A DNA stretch of 64,000 bases from NCBI GenBank assembly GCA_027604005.1, contig JADGJT010000001.1, positions 210,171 through 274,170 on the forward strand, written 5' to 3'. A model generated the notes under the pieces. It saw only the letters and a program-made list of their open reading frames with translations. It was not told the origin of the DNA and did no database searches. The position numbers and the translations under genes were made by a program. This stretch comes from Dinochytrium kinnereticum. Lineage: Eukaryota > Chytridiomycota > Chytridiomycetes > Chytridiales > Chytridiaceae. Shown here piece after piece: positions 12,291 through 23,547 of the stretch (positions are counted from its first letter, which is position 1; every line of letters begins with the position of its first letter).

Positions 12291-13379
12291 TCACATGCGT
12301 GGTGAATAATGTATGAAGAAAGTCTCCTCTCTGTTGAAAAATAAACCTTCAATCTCACCCGTCTGAAGAAAGGTTTCCGTGATCTTTATCAGAGCGCGTA
12401 GATCCAAAACTCCTTTATCCTCCCACAAAATATCTGTGCTTAACGTGCGTTGTGTGAAGAAAAGGTTAAGCAACGACTCGTGACGGATTTCCAAGACTGG
12501 AAGAGGAATGGCGGCCACGATGTGCAGAAGAGCTTGCTTAACGTCACGAAACCTTGCGCCAAAGGCTTGACGAAGATGCCTACAAGGAGGTTGGTTCCAA
12601 TTCCAAAGTGTGTGAACATACCATTCAACTTTCAAGCAATCAATCGGAGCGTTTCCATCTCCGATGGCATTCACGTCCTCCCATTCATCTCCTTTTTTAA
12701 CTGAAATATCCACACCAAAGAGCTCTACCGAGGCAGGCACGGCATCACCCAATTGACGTTGCTTCCCAATCTCTTCTTTTTTGACGTACATGTCCGTCAC
12801 CACCTTGCTGAGCCCAAGAGCCGACCTCCAACCACAAGGTATCTTCCGCATAGCGCATGCCGCTGCATACATGCAAAACACATCTGATCGCCTCACACCT
12901 GCGACCAAAGACAGGTCTGATGGTGGTTTGGTGTCCTGCAAGGTTGATGCAGGCTTTATAATTGCTGGCACCGCGTCTCTATCTACTCGAGAACCTTTTC
13001 TAGGTGTTGCTTTTGGGGTCGGTGGTGTTGATACGGGATCGCTGGGTGGTGGAGATAATGATGATGGGTTTGACGGGTGTTCAACTGGCTTTTGAGGCGT
13101 CGGTGGCAAAGTCAACAGTGCGGTGGAATGGCTGCTGGGCCAGTGATCATGGATTCTATGTCTTTTTCTGTCGTCTTCGCGGGAGCCTGCAGTCTGATCA
13201 TAGTGATCGGCCTGGTCAATGGCTCGTTTCAAGTGGAGGGATGAAGAGTGTGAGGCTCTGGAGTGTGAGGCTCTGGCATCAGCCTCTGCGGCTACAAGTT
13301 GTTTCAGCTCCTCTGCAGTCAAAGTTTCGTCAATGTCGAACTGAGTATCGTCAACATTCTCTTTGCAGGCTGCCGACAT
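12291..13379 (-). CDS. Hypothetical protein, single exon, 362 residues
   Basis: One uninterrupted ATG-to-stop frame on the minus strand, tail-to-tail with the tyrosinase gene (about 200 bp between stops). I do not recognise the family. The N-terminal ~150 residues are polar and low-complexity, with an acidic start, Ser/His repeats and a Pro-rich stretch (TLPPTPQKP, TPPTPKATPRKG). The C-terminal ~200 residues look folded, alternating hydrophobic and charged residues, with a Cys/Ala-rich helix (FCMYAAACAMRKIPCGW) and a Trp-rich segment (WYVHTLWNWNQPPCRHL). No signal peptide or membrane segment is seen. The composition of the second half argues for a real gene rather than a chance frame. A structural search would be needed for function. 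Confidence 0.6.
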   Translation of the reverse strand: MSAACKENVDDTQFDIDETLTAEELKQLVAAEADARASHSRASHSSSLHLKRAIDQADHYDQTAGSREDDRKRHRIHDHWPSSHSTALLTLPPTPQKPVEHPSNPSSLSPPPSDPVSTPPTPKATPRKGSRVDRDAVPAIIKPASTLQDTKPPSDLSLVAGVRRSDVFCMYAAACAMRKIPCGWRSALGLSKVVTDMYVKKEEIGKQRQLGDAVPASVELFGVDISVKKGDEWEDVNAIGDGNAPIDCLKVEWYVHTLWNWNQPPCRHLRQAFGARFRDVKQALLHIVAAIPLPVLEIRHESLLNLFFTQRTLSTDILWEDKGVLDLRALIKITETFLQTGEIEGLFFNREETFFIHYSPRM

Positions 13380-14042
13380 CTCTCACTGACGCAGTTAAGC
13401 ACACCTCGTGTTAAAATAAAGTGTAATTCGTTTAAATTACTTATTTAAATGCGGAACGAGTGTTGACAATAATGCATGCGGACCCTGACTTTTCTTGCCT
13501 AAAGCCTTCACGCAGGCAAACCCAGGAACAGGCCGTAAGGAAGCACGGACTCCACAGGGACAAGCCCAGCAGACTGGCCATTCTACAATCGCAACCTGAG
13601 CTTTCCACTCTTTTCCCCCTTGATCTCTCCTCATCAAGCATGCATCGCCCCGTCTTTTTTCCCTAACGCGACAACAGTACGAATCGACCATTCAGGCACC
13701 CCGCGTCAACGCCCAGCAGCCCAATAGTGATGGTCAGAAATTTTCAAAAATTCAAAGACCAAAAATTTAGATTTCGACAAAAATCGAAGGCAGCCAGAGG
13801 CTCTTCGTACTGCTGCTGCTGCTGGTCCTGCGTGCGAAAGCGACCATCTCACCCTTCCCCACAGCACTCACATCTGGCTGAGGGCTGCTGCTTTCCATAC
13901 TCTCTGTAGCATCGGGGAGGTCTTTATCGTCAGGAAGTGATCTTGCAAGGCTTTGCTTGGCGACTTCGGGATTCTCTGGACTTTTGTCGGATTTCAAGCT
14001 ATCAACTGTTTCTCCTCGGGCTTCACCGCGACTTGAACGACG
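13380..14042. other. Intergenic region before the Swi3-like gene
   Basis: About 660 bp between divergent genes. Short minus-strand frames (13437-13691 and 13767-13997) lack recognisable features or splice continuity and are treated as chance. No RNA gene or repeat stands out. Confidence 0.4.
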
Positions 14043-16382
14043 ATGGATGGCAGCGTGGGTGCGTTGTCCTTAGCTCGCTTTAGCGCTTTATTGTCATTTT
14101 TTGGGCCAATTTTTGTTCGGGTCTGAGACTTTGACTGGACACTGAGTGAGTTAACGCGGGGTCAGTTGGTCCTATGGATTGCTGCCCGTATGGAACGTCG
14201 GCTTTGCACTGGCATATGCACTTGCGGGGGTTCATATCTTCTGTAGAGAAGGGGCCTTTTCTTTTCCTTTCACTCTCTCCTCATCTCCGTTCTTGGGCTT
14301 TGCAATTAAGAGTTTAGGGCATCTTCTATCTTTTGGACAACCTTTCTAACGTTTCATTTTTTAACACTAGTTCATCACACGGAGAACGGAGTAAAACCCG
14401 TAAACACCAACAATAACACCAGCCCAAACGTCTCTGTCAGCGTTGCCATCCGGATCTCTGATGCCGGCCGGGGCGCCAAGGTCCTTCCCTCTCAACTTCT
14501 AGAGATAATTGTTCCTTCCTACTCAGCCTGGTTCTCTTTATCCTCCATTCATGATATTGAGAGAAAAGGATTGCCCGAGTTTTTCAACAACCGAAATAAG
14601 AGCAAGACGGCGGATACTTATGTTGAGTACCGGAATTTTATGGTCAATACGTATCGATTGAACCCAGGAGAATATCTTACTGTGACGGCTTGTAGGAGAA
14701 ATCTTACTGGCGATGTTTGCGCCATTATAAGGGTGCATGCGTTTTTGGAGCAATGGGGATTGATAAACTACCAGGTATGGCTTCTCTGAATCTCGCATCA
14801 TTTGTTTTGCTTCCGCCCTTATATTGTATTCACTACGAAACCTTCAAACTCATTTCTTTTGTATATTATAATGTAGCCTGAATTGGACACGAGACCAGGC
14901 TTTGGGGAGAAACCCAGTTTAATAGGGCCTGATTTCCGAAGTCATTTCAGGGTCACGGCGCACGCTATCAAAGGGCATTCTGCCTCCTATGGCCCGATAA
15001 CTCGGGAGAAGGTGCAGCACCTACAACAACTTCAAAATGGTCTACAAAAGAGTACCGAAATCACCCTCCCTACCAAGACTATCGAACCCTCATCCTCATC
15101 CACCAGCATCATCCCCCAGAAGCGAGCCGCTGCAGACGACGATTTTGGTTTGGAGGCATCTACGGCCGTGCTACCACCTAGAGCACCTGTGATGAAGCGG
15201 GTGAAGCGGTCTTGCAATACTTGCCTTGCAGAGTGCACTGCATACTTTTATCATTCGGTGAAGAGCCCGAGTCTTAACCTCTGTATCGCGTGCTATGCGG
15301 ATGCACGGTTTCCTTCTTCTATGATATCGTCAGAATTCGTGAGGATCAGCACCGTTGATGCTGAGGCTAGACTGGCGGTTGCAGCGGCTGAAGGTACTGG
15401 GTTTTTGGATGACTCGATTCCTTGGACTGAAGGGGAGATGTACCTTCTGCTGGAGGCCGTGGAGCTTTTTGAGGAAGATTGGTCCAAAGTCGCAGACCAT
15501 GTCGGAACGCGGAATAAGGAGCAGTGCTTCACATGTTTCCTACAACTTCCAATCATGGAGGGTCACCTTCCTGGAGGTTTAGAAGGAACTGTTGGGGATG
15601 TTGTGGATCTATTGGCAGATGTGGATGTTGACATGAAGAGCAGAGCGACAACGCTTCCTATGCGACTTCGACGCTTGCCAATATCTCTTGATGTGGACCC
15701 AGGTTTAGGTCTAGGCGCACTGCTAGTTGCGCTAGTAAGACCGGAGATCGCGAGGGTCGCGGCCAAGGCGGCTATCCAGGCCGTGGAGGATATCCGTGCT
15801 GCACATTGGGCAGTCGAAACGATTGCTATTGCTCACGAGGTTAAGGAAAGGGAGATTGCAAAGGCACACCAGCAGCACTCTGGAAAGTCTGCGTTGCAGA
15901 ATTGTGAATCGGCCCCCGTTCAGGCGACCAAGAGTAGCTTGTCCCAAAACGGTGCGCCATTCCATTCTGTTGCGGTTGCAACAGATAATGAAGACACGGA
16001 CGCCGAGCTCTGGCAACCGGCTCACCTTAATCCTGAGGAGGAGAAGGCTGCGCGTCACCTTCGGTCTCGCTATCATCATCTCGAGGGCCAGCTCTTCTCT
16101 CAGCGCCTTCTCCAATTTCTTGAGGTCGATACTGCTCTTGAGAATGAACGTGCAGAGCTTGAGAGCGAGAAGAAACAGCTCATGCATGATCGCGTTATTC
16201 TTGGGAGGGATCGGGTGCTTCAGGGGATCATGGCGCAGGCTGCCAGACCTCCGCCTATGCAGGCGGCACCAGTTTCTGTTAAGGGCGGATCAGTGCAGAA
16301 GAGTGGGTTGTTGAAAGGGACACCTGGGGGTTTGGCTAATGGGAACGGGGATGGGAAAGGCGCATTGTATTCTGTCGGGTGA
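14043..16382 (+). CDS. SWI3: Swi3/Rsc8/SMARCC-type chromatin remodelling subunit
   Basis: Core scaffold of SWI/SNF-type remodellers. Exons 14371-14774 and 14877-16382 are secure; a short first exon 14043-14058 (M-D-G-S-V) is inferred because its phase fits, though its GTGCGT donor is weak. The total is about 641 residues. Domains in order: SWIRM ([62 protein letters not shown]), then a ZZ-like cysteine cluster ([20 protein letters not shown]), a SANT domain ([20 protein letters not shown]) and a C-terminal coiled coil beginning near [20 protein letters not shown]. The order and the highly conserved SWIRM core match Rsc8/Swi3/SMARCC. A second possible SWI/SNF component (BCL7-like) lies 24 kb downstream. 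Confidence 0.92.
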
Positions 16383-17112
16383 TTGATGCTTTGGTGGTTT
16401 GTTTTTTTTTATTTGGGGTAGCGCGTTTCTTTTCTCTATTCTTTGATACAGTTCCTTGGCAAGTTGGGTGTTGTTTAGTGGTGGGGAATCCCGAGTGCTT
16501 ATCTCTCTTGCCTTGCACTCTCTTTTGTTTCCTTGTTTTTTATTGTTTCTTCTATTCTTGTTCGTCTTGCTGAAGGCTGTTGTCATCTTTTTTTTTTTTA
16601 AAGTGTAATTCACGCTATACTATTCTACATAACGGCTTGCCCGTGTTTGTGCCCTGCAGGCTTGATAGAGTTTTGCCAGCCAGTCAAGCAGCCAAGCAGT
16701 TTTGCTGTTCCTGGGTCGTGCGGGGCTGATGTTTTTGGTGGCCAGTGTTTGTTTGTTTTTCTTCGGAGAATAAATAAATAATGCTGCCTCGAAAACAGAT
16801 GGGAGGCCAGAGGGTTCTCAGCCAGCCTGACGTTCCACGCTGACTGATGCACTTCTGACCGACACTTCCCGGCTTCGCTTCACGCTTCTTTTCGGAGTGT
16901 TCGATTCGACCTGCCCTCGCTGCTCCCAATTATTTATTTATTTATAAAGAGGCCAAAGTCACATCACGGCAGCCCCGCATCCTCCTCATACCCCCCGTTC
17001 GCCCCTCGCCAACGCCTCCCCAAGTTTCTCAATCCGCAAGAAAGTCGGATTGGGATTGAGAGTGCAAGCAGAGCGACTCAGCTGCATCAACGTCAGATAC
17101 GCACCAAAACAA
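16383..17112. other. Intergenic region before the chitin deacetylase gene
   Basis: About 730 bp holding the 3' flank of the Swi3-like gene and the promoter of the next gene. It contains T-rich stretches near 16400-16600 and AT-rich TTTATTTATTTATAAA near 16930-16947. No coding region is recognised. Confidence 0.4.
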
Positions 17113-18794
17113 ATGCAGTATCAACAACAGCTTCGAAGGATGAAGAACCTCATTGCACCTATCACGGTGCTCGGCTTGCTCGCCTTGTCCTCACTGGTTT
17201 CTGCGCAGTGAGTGTTTTTGCTGTCTCGGTCCCGCCCAGGTGTTGTTTTTTCTGCGGGCAGCTAATCTTCCCGTTCTTTCTAAGGTACCCCGCGGGCAAC
17301 GCCATCCCTCCATCCAACCCCGAGTGGAACAGCCGATACCTCGATAACCTCCCGTCTGAGGGGGCGTGGGTTCGCAATCTGTGCTCTGACGGCAGGGCAT
17401 GGGCACTCACTTACGACGATGGACCGAGGTTTGTTCACCCCTCTTCTTCCCATGGCCAGCACCGATGAGAAACCTCACTGGCGAGCGATAGCAAACATGC
17501 CTGTGTGGCTGGCTGGCTTTGCCTGGGTCAGGGGCTTTGGCCTTATCTGACTCCAGTGTGTTGCTTTGACCAAAGAATATTCTTTGATCAACCTTGTCAA
17601 CCGAAATGAAAGCTGCTGAGCTGCTGGGGTCGAAAACTCAACCACACGCGTTTTTCCTTTGCTGAACGTCCCCGTTTATCACCTCCAGCGACAACACACG
17701 CGCCGTCCTCGATACACTTGACGGCGTCAATGGGCAGAAGGCAACGTTCTTTGTCGTTGGAACGCGGCTGCTTGATGGCGGCGCTCAGGAGATGCTGAGG
17801 AGGGCTTATCGCGCTGGTCATCAGATTGCCATTCATACTTGGAGCCATTCAAGGTTGACGTCTTTGACGAATGAGCAGATTGTTGCAGAGGTGATGTGGA
17901 CTGGGAGGATCATTCAGGACGTTATCGGGGTTTTCCCTCGGTACATGAGGCCGCCTTGTGAGTTTCAACTGCTCTATTTGTTTGAGGTTTTGCTCAGTCC
18001 CATACTGACGCTTCTGAAAATTAGACGGCGCTGTTGACGACAGGGTACTTCGAGTGATGAGGGCCTTGGGAATGGAGGTCATTAACTGGAATGTGGTTAG
18101 TATACAACTCTCATCTTTTCTCGCTCTTCGCAAAAGCAATAGCATTGCCCTCCTTAACATTTCCTCCCCTCAGGATTCGCTTGACTGGCAGAACGCTGCA
18201 TCAACTATGGATCGTATGAACGAAGGCATCGCAAACAACCGGGGCAGAAATGGTGTCATCTCTCTCCAACATGACATCGAAACCGCTCCTGTACAGGCCG
18301 GCTTGCCAGCTGTCCGGGCAGTTTTAGATGCTGGATTTAACCTTAGGACTGTCGAATACTGCGTTGGGGGACCCAGGGCCTACATGGATGGCTCAGGGAG
18401 CTCTGGAGGAAACAACAATGGCGGCGGCGCCGGCGGCACCACCACTCGAAGGCCTCCTCTAACGAGTTCTACATCTCCGATCCCTCGCCCACCACCACCA
18501 CCGACGTCCACCACTGTTATCATTCCAACTTCGACATCGGTGGTGATTGTTCCAACGTCCACGACCACCTCGGTAGGCCCTATATCGGATTCGAGGTCTG
18601 TGACGCTATCCATTCCGACATCGTCCATTGATAGTGGCGCGTCTGTGACTACATCTTCGACCAGCTCTGTGCTGTCGTTCTCAAGAGTATCTTCACCGAC
18701 TACTACCGACAATCTTGCCAGATCTGGGGCTTCCAAGCCTACCATTGCGGTGACGGTATTTGGCGTGGCCTGGCTGGCATTCTGCCTGTTTTAA
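17113..18794 (+). CDS. Chitin deacetylase (polysaccharide deacetylase, NodB domain), GPI-anchored
   Basis: Removes acetyl groups from chitin to give chitosan at the cell surface. Five exons (17113-17207, 17285-17428, 17689-17957, 18025-18095, 18174-18794) give about 399 residues. A signal peptide ends at VSAQ, split by intron 1. All five NodB motifs are present: TYDDGP (catalytic base and metal Asp), HTWSH (metal His pair), RPPYGAVDDR, DSLDW and ISLQHD (catalytic His). Two motifs are assembled only after splicing (RPPY and TYDDGPS). A Ser/Thr/Pro-rich stalk of ~130 residues follows, then a hydrophobic C-terminus (TIAVTVFGVAWLAFCLF) typical of a GPI-attachment signal. This resembles wall-linked fungal chitin deacetylases. 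Confidence 0.93.
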
Positions 18795-19688
18795 AGGGTT
18801 GACGAAAGTTTTCTTTATTTATTGCTCTTTTAATTTCTTGAATCATTACTCTATTCTTTATGTTCTGGACGGGAAATGCCGTTCTTCGTCTTTATTCTTA
18901 TTGGAATTTCTCCCTTGCTTTTATACCACATTAATTAATCTCCGCTCTCTATTTGCTGCTTCTCATGCCAGTATTGGCTGCTTATTCTACTGCCCCATCC
19001 CCCTCTCCCAACCTAATGCTTGCTCAGATCCTTCCTCATTTATGACCTGCTGGTCCCATTCACTGGCAGGCCCATTACACCACCCACCCAACTTCTTTAT
19101 TACATCCTTTTTCGCTGCCTTATCCCCCTCATATATGGTACCAAAGTGCCTTCCCCTGACTTGCCTGCTATCCTGTAACCTTTCAAGCTGAAGGTCGTAG
19201 GTGTATGCTGCTTCTGTGAGTAATAAACAGTTTTCTCGCGATAATCCACACGTTAGCGCGAAGGGAGTGCTCACTGGAGCTTCTTGACGCGTAGGCCATC
19301 GTCTTATCGTCGCCATTGAGGGCGGCTTTGAACTTGGATACACACTGAGGTGATGATGTGCAACGCAACTTGTTGCACATTTTTGAGACGAGTGTCGGGA
19401 GACTCAAACAACGACAAACGACGGCAACGAGCGACAGCCCGAGGCAAGGAAACGGGTTGCTCTGTGACTGCGTGGTGAAGAGCCTGTTGAGTTTTACTGC
19501 CTTCACAGCGTTTTCTCTTGCATCGCTGCAACGCCTTTTCCTGGCAAGGGTGTCGAGGGTACTTGTGTCTTCAGACATTCGTTGTTGGAGCTCCAAAAGC
19601 CGACGGCGCTACTGCATTCCCGCACACATCTGCCGCTGCAACTTACCCCATCTGATTCAGTGGAGCTGTTAAGTCTGTTACAGACACC
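18795..19688. other. Intergenic region before the BTB gene
   Basis: About 890 bp with no recognisable gene on either strand. Frames at 18987-19343 and 19183-19596 (minus) have no domain features. It should include the terminator of the deacetylase gene and the BTB gene promoter. Confidence 0.4.
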
Positions 19689-22600
19689 ATGGACCGCCTT
19701 CTCCGACGTCCGACGTCCCCACAACCCCAACCTCCGTCAACAGCCTCGTCAACCCTCTTCAACGTCGCACCCATGGAACGAACCTCCTCATCCTCCCCAT
19801 CTTCAGCTACTTCGCCCTCTCGCTCTCTCTCTCCGGCCAGAGCATCATCCGTTAAGCGGGCCTCTGCATACCTTCCGTCCATCTTTGGGACGACATTGCT
19901 GGGTGTTCCTTCTGCTGCTGCTTCGACATCGACTTCCCCTGCTTTGACCGCTGGTTCGGCTGGTGTGGGAGGAATCGCTCCCATGTCTTCTTCGGCGACA
20001 AAGGCGAGGCTGAGGAATGATTTGTTGTCACTGATGAATGATACGGCATCTTCGGACGTTCAACTGGTGGTTGGGGATGATCGGGTCGAGTTTGCAACCC
20101 ATCGGTATGTTGTATTGCTTTTTTTTTTGATTTCGATGCTGTCTGGGATCTTGGTGGGAACTTTGCCAGTTTGACTGAATACATTGTATTTAGCATCATA
20201 CTAATTGCCCGGAGTGACTACTTTCGAAAGCTCCTTGCCGCTTCAAGCATGGACCCGCGATCGCCTGTGAGGGTCGAGCTCTTATTTTTGGACCGTAAGT
20301 CAATATTTTCTCCTCTTTGTCGACTCTAACCCCTACATCATGTAGCGGACGCCTTCCGCATCGTTCTGAGATACCTCTACACTGCCGAAGAAGAGGACGA
20401 GGCAACTACACCAAGATCAGAAGACTGGAGGCTGATTCTGGAATGTTACAGGATAACAGAGTTTTTGGGGATTCAGGAAAGGTCGCCTATCTACCTGTCT
20501 TGCTTTGTGTCGCTTTTCGGTCGACTCTCAAAACGTAATGATCGGGAATCTTGTGGAGATATGTGGGCCTCTGCGGATGCTCATCAGCTTGAAGATGTCT
20601 TGGTGGGATGCGCTCCAGAGTTTTGGAGACTGTTTGGAGGTGGAAACAGTGGTTTGGAGGCTTCTTCCTCATCTTCTTCGTTCGCTCTATCACCTGTTTC
20701 GGCACCGGTAGGACGAGGTGAGGTTGCAAGGCTGCTTAACCTTGGAAACCGGCTAGAGATTTTGGTCAAGGTGATGAACGCTATTCCGAACTATCTTGAA
20801 ACACCTGTTGGGAAGTTCCGCATTGTCAGATCCTGGTTGATGGCTCAACCACCGCCCCCATCGCCAAGCGATGAGGACTCGGCTGCTGAAATGGCGCAGC
20901 AGGCTCAAGCTTCTTTAAGCCGCCGGGCCTCTGCCGCGGTTGTTGTTATGCCACTTTCGTTACAAAACACGACGGCTTTGGATGAGTCACAGCTTTATCG
21001 GCTTAGGGAAGAATACGCGGAGGGCAGCGAAGGGTCTTCTCCGCCTAATGAGACTGGGTTTTCCCATACCCAGCCACCAATTCGCGCGAATCCATCTATA
21101 CCCGGTCATTCCTCAGGCGATGACGCCAAGTCACCACCACAGAGCCCTGTGGTTGGTTCTGCGGCACCGGGAACTTCAGGAGCGCCTGTAGCGACGCGAA
21201 AACGGAGGGAGAGTTACCTGTCCACTATCACGACATCTTCAGGCGGTATGGCACCAAGCTCTGTTGGACCGCCGTCATCTGCCGGTTGGAGAAAGGGGGC
21301 CCCAACTATTGGGTTAAGTAAAGAGGCTGGTGTTGTTACTGGTAATCAATGGGGAGGAGTTGGGTCTTCCACCTCTTATGCTCCTTCTGTCGCATCGGGT
21401 GGAGGCTCCGTTGGTAGGTCTCCGTCTGTTTATGGAGCGCTTGCGGGAGTTGGCATTGGTGGGCCTGGATCTTATGCCTCTGGTCCGTCGATGAGTGGTG
21501 CCTTTTCAGGGGGTCTGGATGTGAGAGCGGCCAGACAGAAGGTCTTGACCAGACTTAACCTGTCTGGCATCACTGCGACTGATCTGGCGGAGGAAGTGGA
21601 GCCGTCCGGGATTCTCTCTGATCGACACCTCTTGTCTCTCTATCGATCTGCGGCATTAGAGAAGGAACACCCGCCTCTTTGGATGCCTGTTCCTGTTGGA
21701 TTTACGCAGTCACAGAACCACCATGTCACCCATCATGGAGGGTTGGGACTGGGAAGACGAAACACCGCTTCCAACGCTAGAGCAAAGACCGTTACGCTTA
21801 CTGCGTCGCATCTGGGTCCTGGGTTTGTTACCTACTGCCAGGCAGATCCTGTCTCTTCTGGAAGGCACGTTTGGACCGTGGTGCCTCTTTCCTCTAAAGA
21901 TGGATTGATTGGTATTGGTGTCTCGGCTGATACAGTGCTCGGGTCTGGGGCCTCTACCCTTGGGGCTACACCTATGAGCCCTATGCCCTCTGAATCCTTT
22001 GGTCTATTTCCCAACTCCTCGTTATCCTCTACTGATGGGCTTCTTTTGAACCCCGGATATCATCACCACAATGGTCTCCAATCCTCCCCGTCAAACGCAC
22101 TCCCACAATCTGCCCAGTATGGGCATTTGAACTCGTCCCGCAACTCTCCGGCATCTCCTTCACCCTATGGGACTCCTCCAAGCACATCGATTTATTCTCC
22201 GGACAGGAGGTTATCTTCGCCACCATCGGTGCCTTCAACTCTTGTTAATTTAGCTCCATCTGGCCCTATGTCTCCACGACCTCCACATGCTTCTCTCGCG
22301 GGGACCACGGCAGTGGTGTCAGATGCCTTAAACCGAATCGGAACCGCCGTGACGAGTTTATGGCAAACTGGGGAGGGTGATGACTTTGGCACTCGGTCTC
22401 GGCCTTCCTCGCCTGGACCTGCTCCAATTTATGCTCCCACGTCTCCCAACCTTGAACCTATGCAAGCACTAGGTGGCAAGTTTGGGGATCCTGCTGGATT
22501 TGACCCTGTTGCCGTGGCGGCCCACGGTCGAGTTCCTCATCCAGCTAACGGTCCTATCGCCATTCCACCATCGTTCTTAGCGCCGTCATCCAGTGCTTGG

Positions 22601-23233
22601 TTCGGAGTAGCTTCCCCTGAGACTGGCAACGCGTTCCCCCCACCCCCACCTCCCTCGGCTGCCATTGTTCGAGATTCTGGAAGTAACTCTGACTACTTCT
22701 CCCTTGACGCCGATACCCTCACCAGATCCCTTATGCAACATCAGCAGGTGCAGCAGGGAAGTAGGTCAAGCCCTCTATTGTCCCCTGCCACGTTTCCTCG
22801 CGGTGGGTCGTCGAGGACGACGACCGTCCTTCAGGATGGGGAAAGTAGTGGGTCTGATGCATTTGCTCCAGCCCCACCGCCTATGCCTGTCGCTCGAGCA
22901 GCGGTACCCACTTCTCCACGATTCGTTGGAGAGGATGGAGGTTGGTCGCTTTGGTCTGATGGATCGCTTCGGGTGGGCCGAATATTTGTGGGAAGGCTTC
23001 CATCTGGTATAGGCTTTACACGGGGAACGGTGGTAACGTGTAGGCTGGACATGGATGCTAGAACACTATCCTTTGAGGTTGGAGGGAAGGATTGTGGTGT
23101 TGCTTTTAGGAACCTGCCCAGTCCTATTTATCCTTCTGTCGTGTTTTCGGGGCTTGCCGCTGGGTCGGGTGCTTCACCGCTGTCGGCGATGGTTACATGG
23201 CATGGGCATACTCTTCAGACGACTGCAACTTAA
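19689..23233 (+). CDS. BTB/POZ protein with interrupted C-terminal SPRY domain
   Basis: Three exons (19689-20104, 20194-20294, 20346-23233) give about 1134 residues. A low-complexity N-terminus of ~100 residues leads into a BTB domain (~107-235): SSDVQLVVGDDRVEFATH, ILIARSDYFRKLLAAS, VELLFLDPDAFRIVLRYLYT. A BACK-like helical stretch follows (ITEFLGIQERSPIYLSCF and on). Residues ~660-708 look like the first half of a SPRY/B30.2 domain (SSGRHVWTVVP, DGLIGIGVS). Residues ~1039-1130 look like the second half (WSLWSDGSLRVGR, TCRLDMDARTLSFEVGG, CGVAFRNLPSPIYPSVVF). About 330 Ser/Pro/Gly-rich residues separate them. BTB-SPRY proteins often act as Cullin-3 adaptors; that role is inference here. Confidence 0.82.
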
Positions 23234-23547
23234 ATCTCACTTCGACTTCTGCTTGAACGGTCATTTCTCGATCATTTTATATGGGATCATCAGTTTTGCT
23301 TCCATCTGAAGGGGGTTTTTTGAGATTGGGTTGGCTCTCCAATATGTTGCTTTCTATGGGTTGAGAGTTTATTTGAGACTTTTTGTCTTCTTGCACTGTT
23401 TTGCTTTTATGTATCTTTTTTTTTTTGCTTTATTCTCTGCTTCATCACATTTCTCTCTCTGGGACAGTTTTCCTTTTTGTTGTTGTTTGGTCTTCACAAG
23501 TCAGTCCCGCTTGATGAACAGGTGAAGGGGGTGAATAAACGCAGCAC
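23234..23547. other. Short intergenic region before MED19
   Basis: About 310 bp of T-rich sequence between the BTB stop codon and the first ATG of the MED19 gene. Nothing else is recognised. Confidence 0.4.

Noticed and set aside
13437..13997. Possible small minus-strand genes between the hypothetical gene and Swi3
   Set aside because: The frames are short, overlap each other, have no conserved features, and no splice path extends them.
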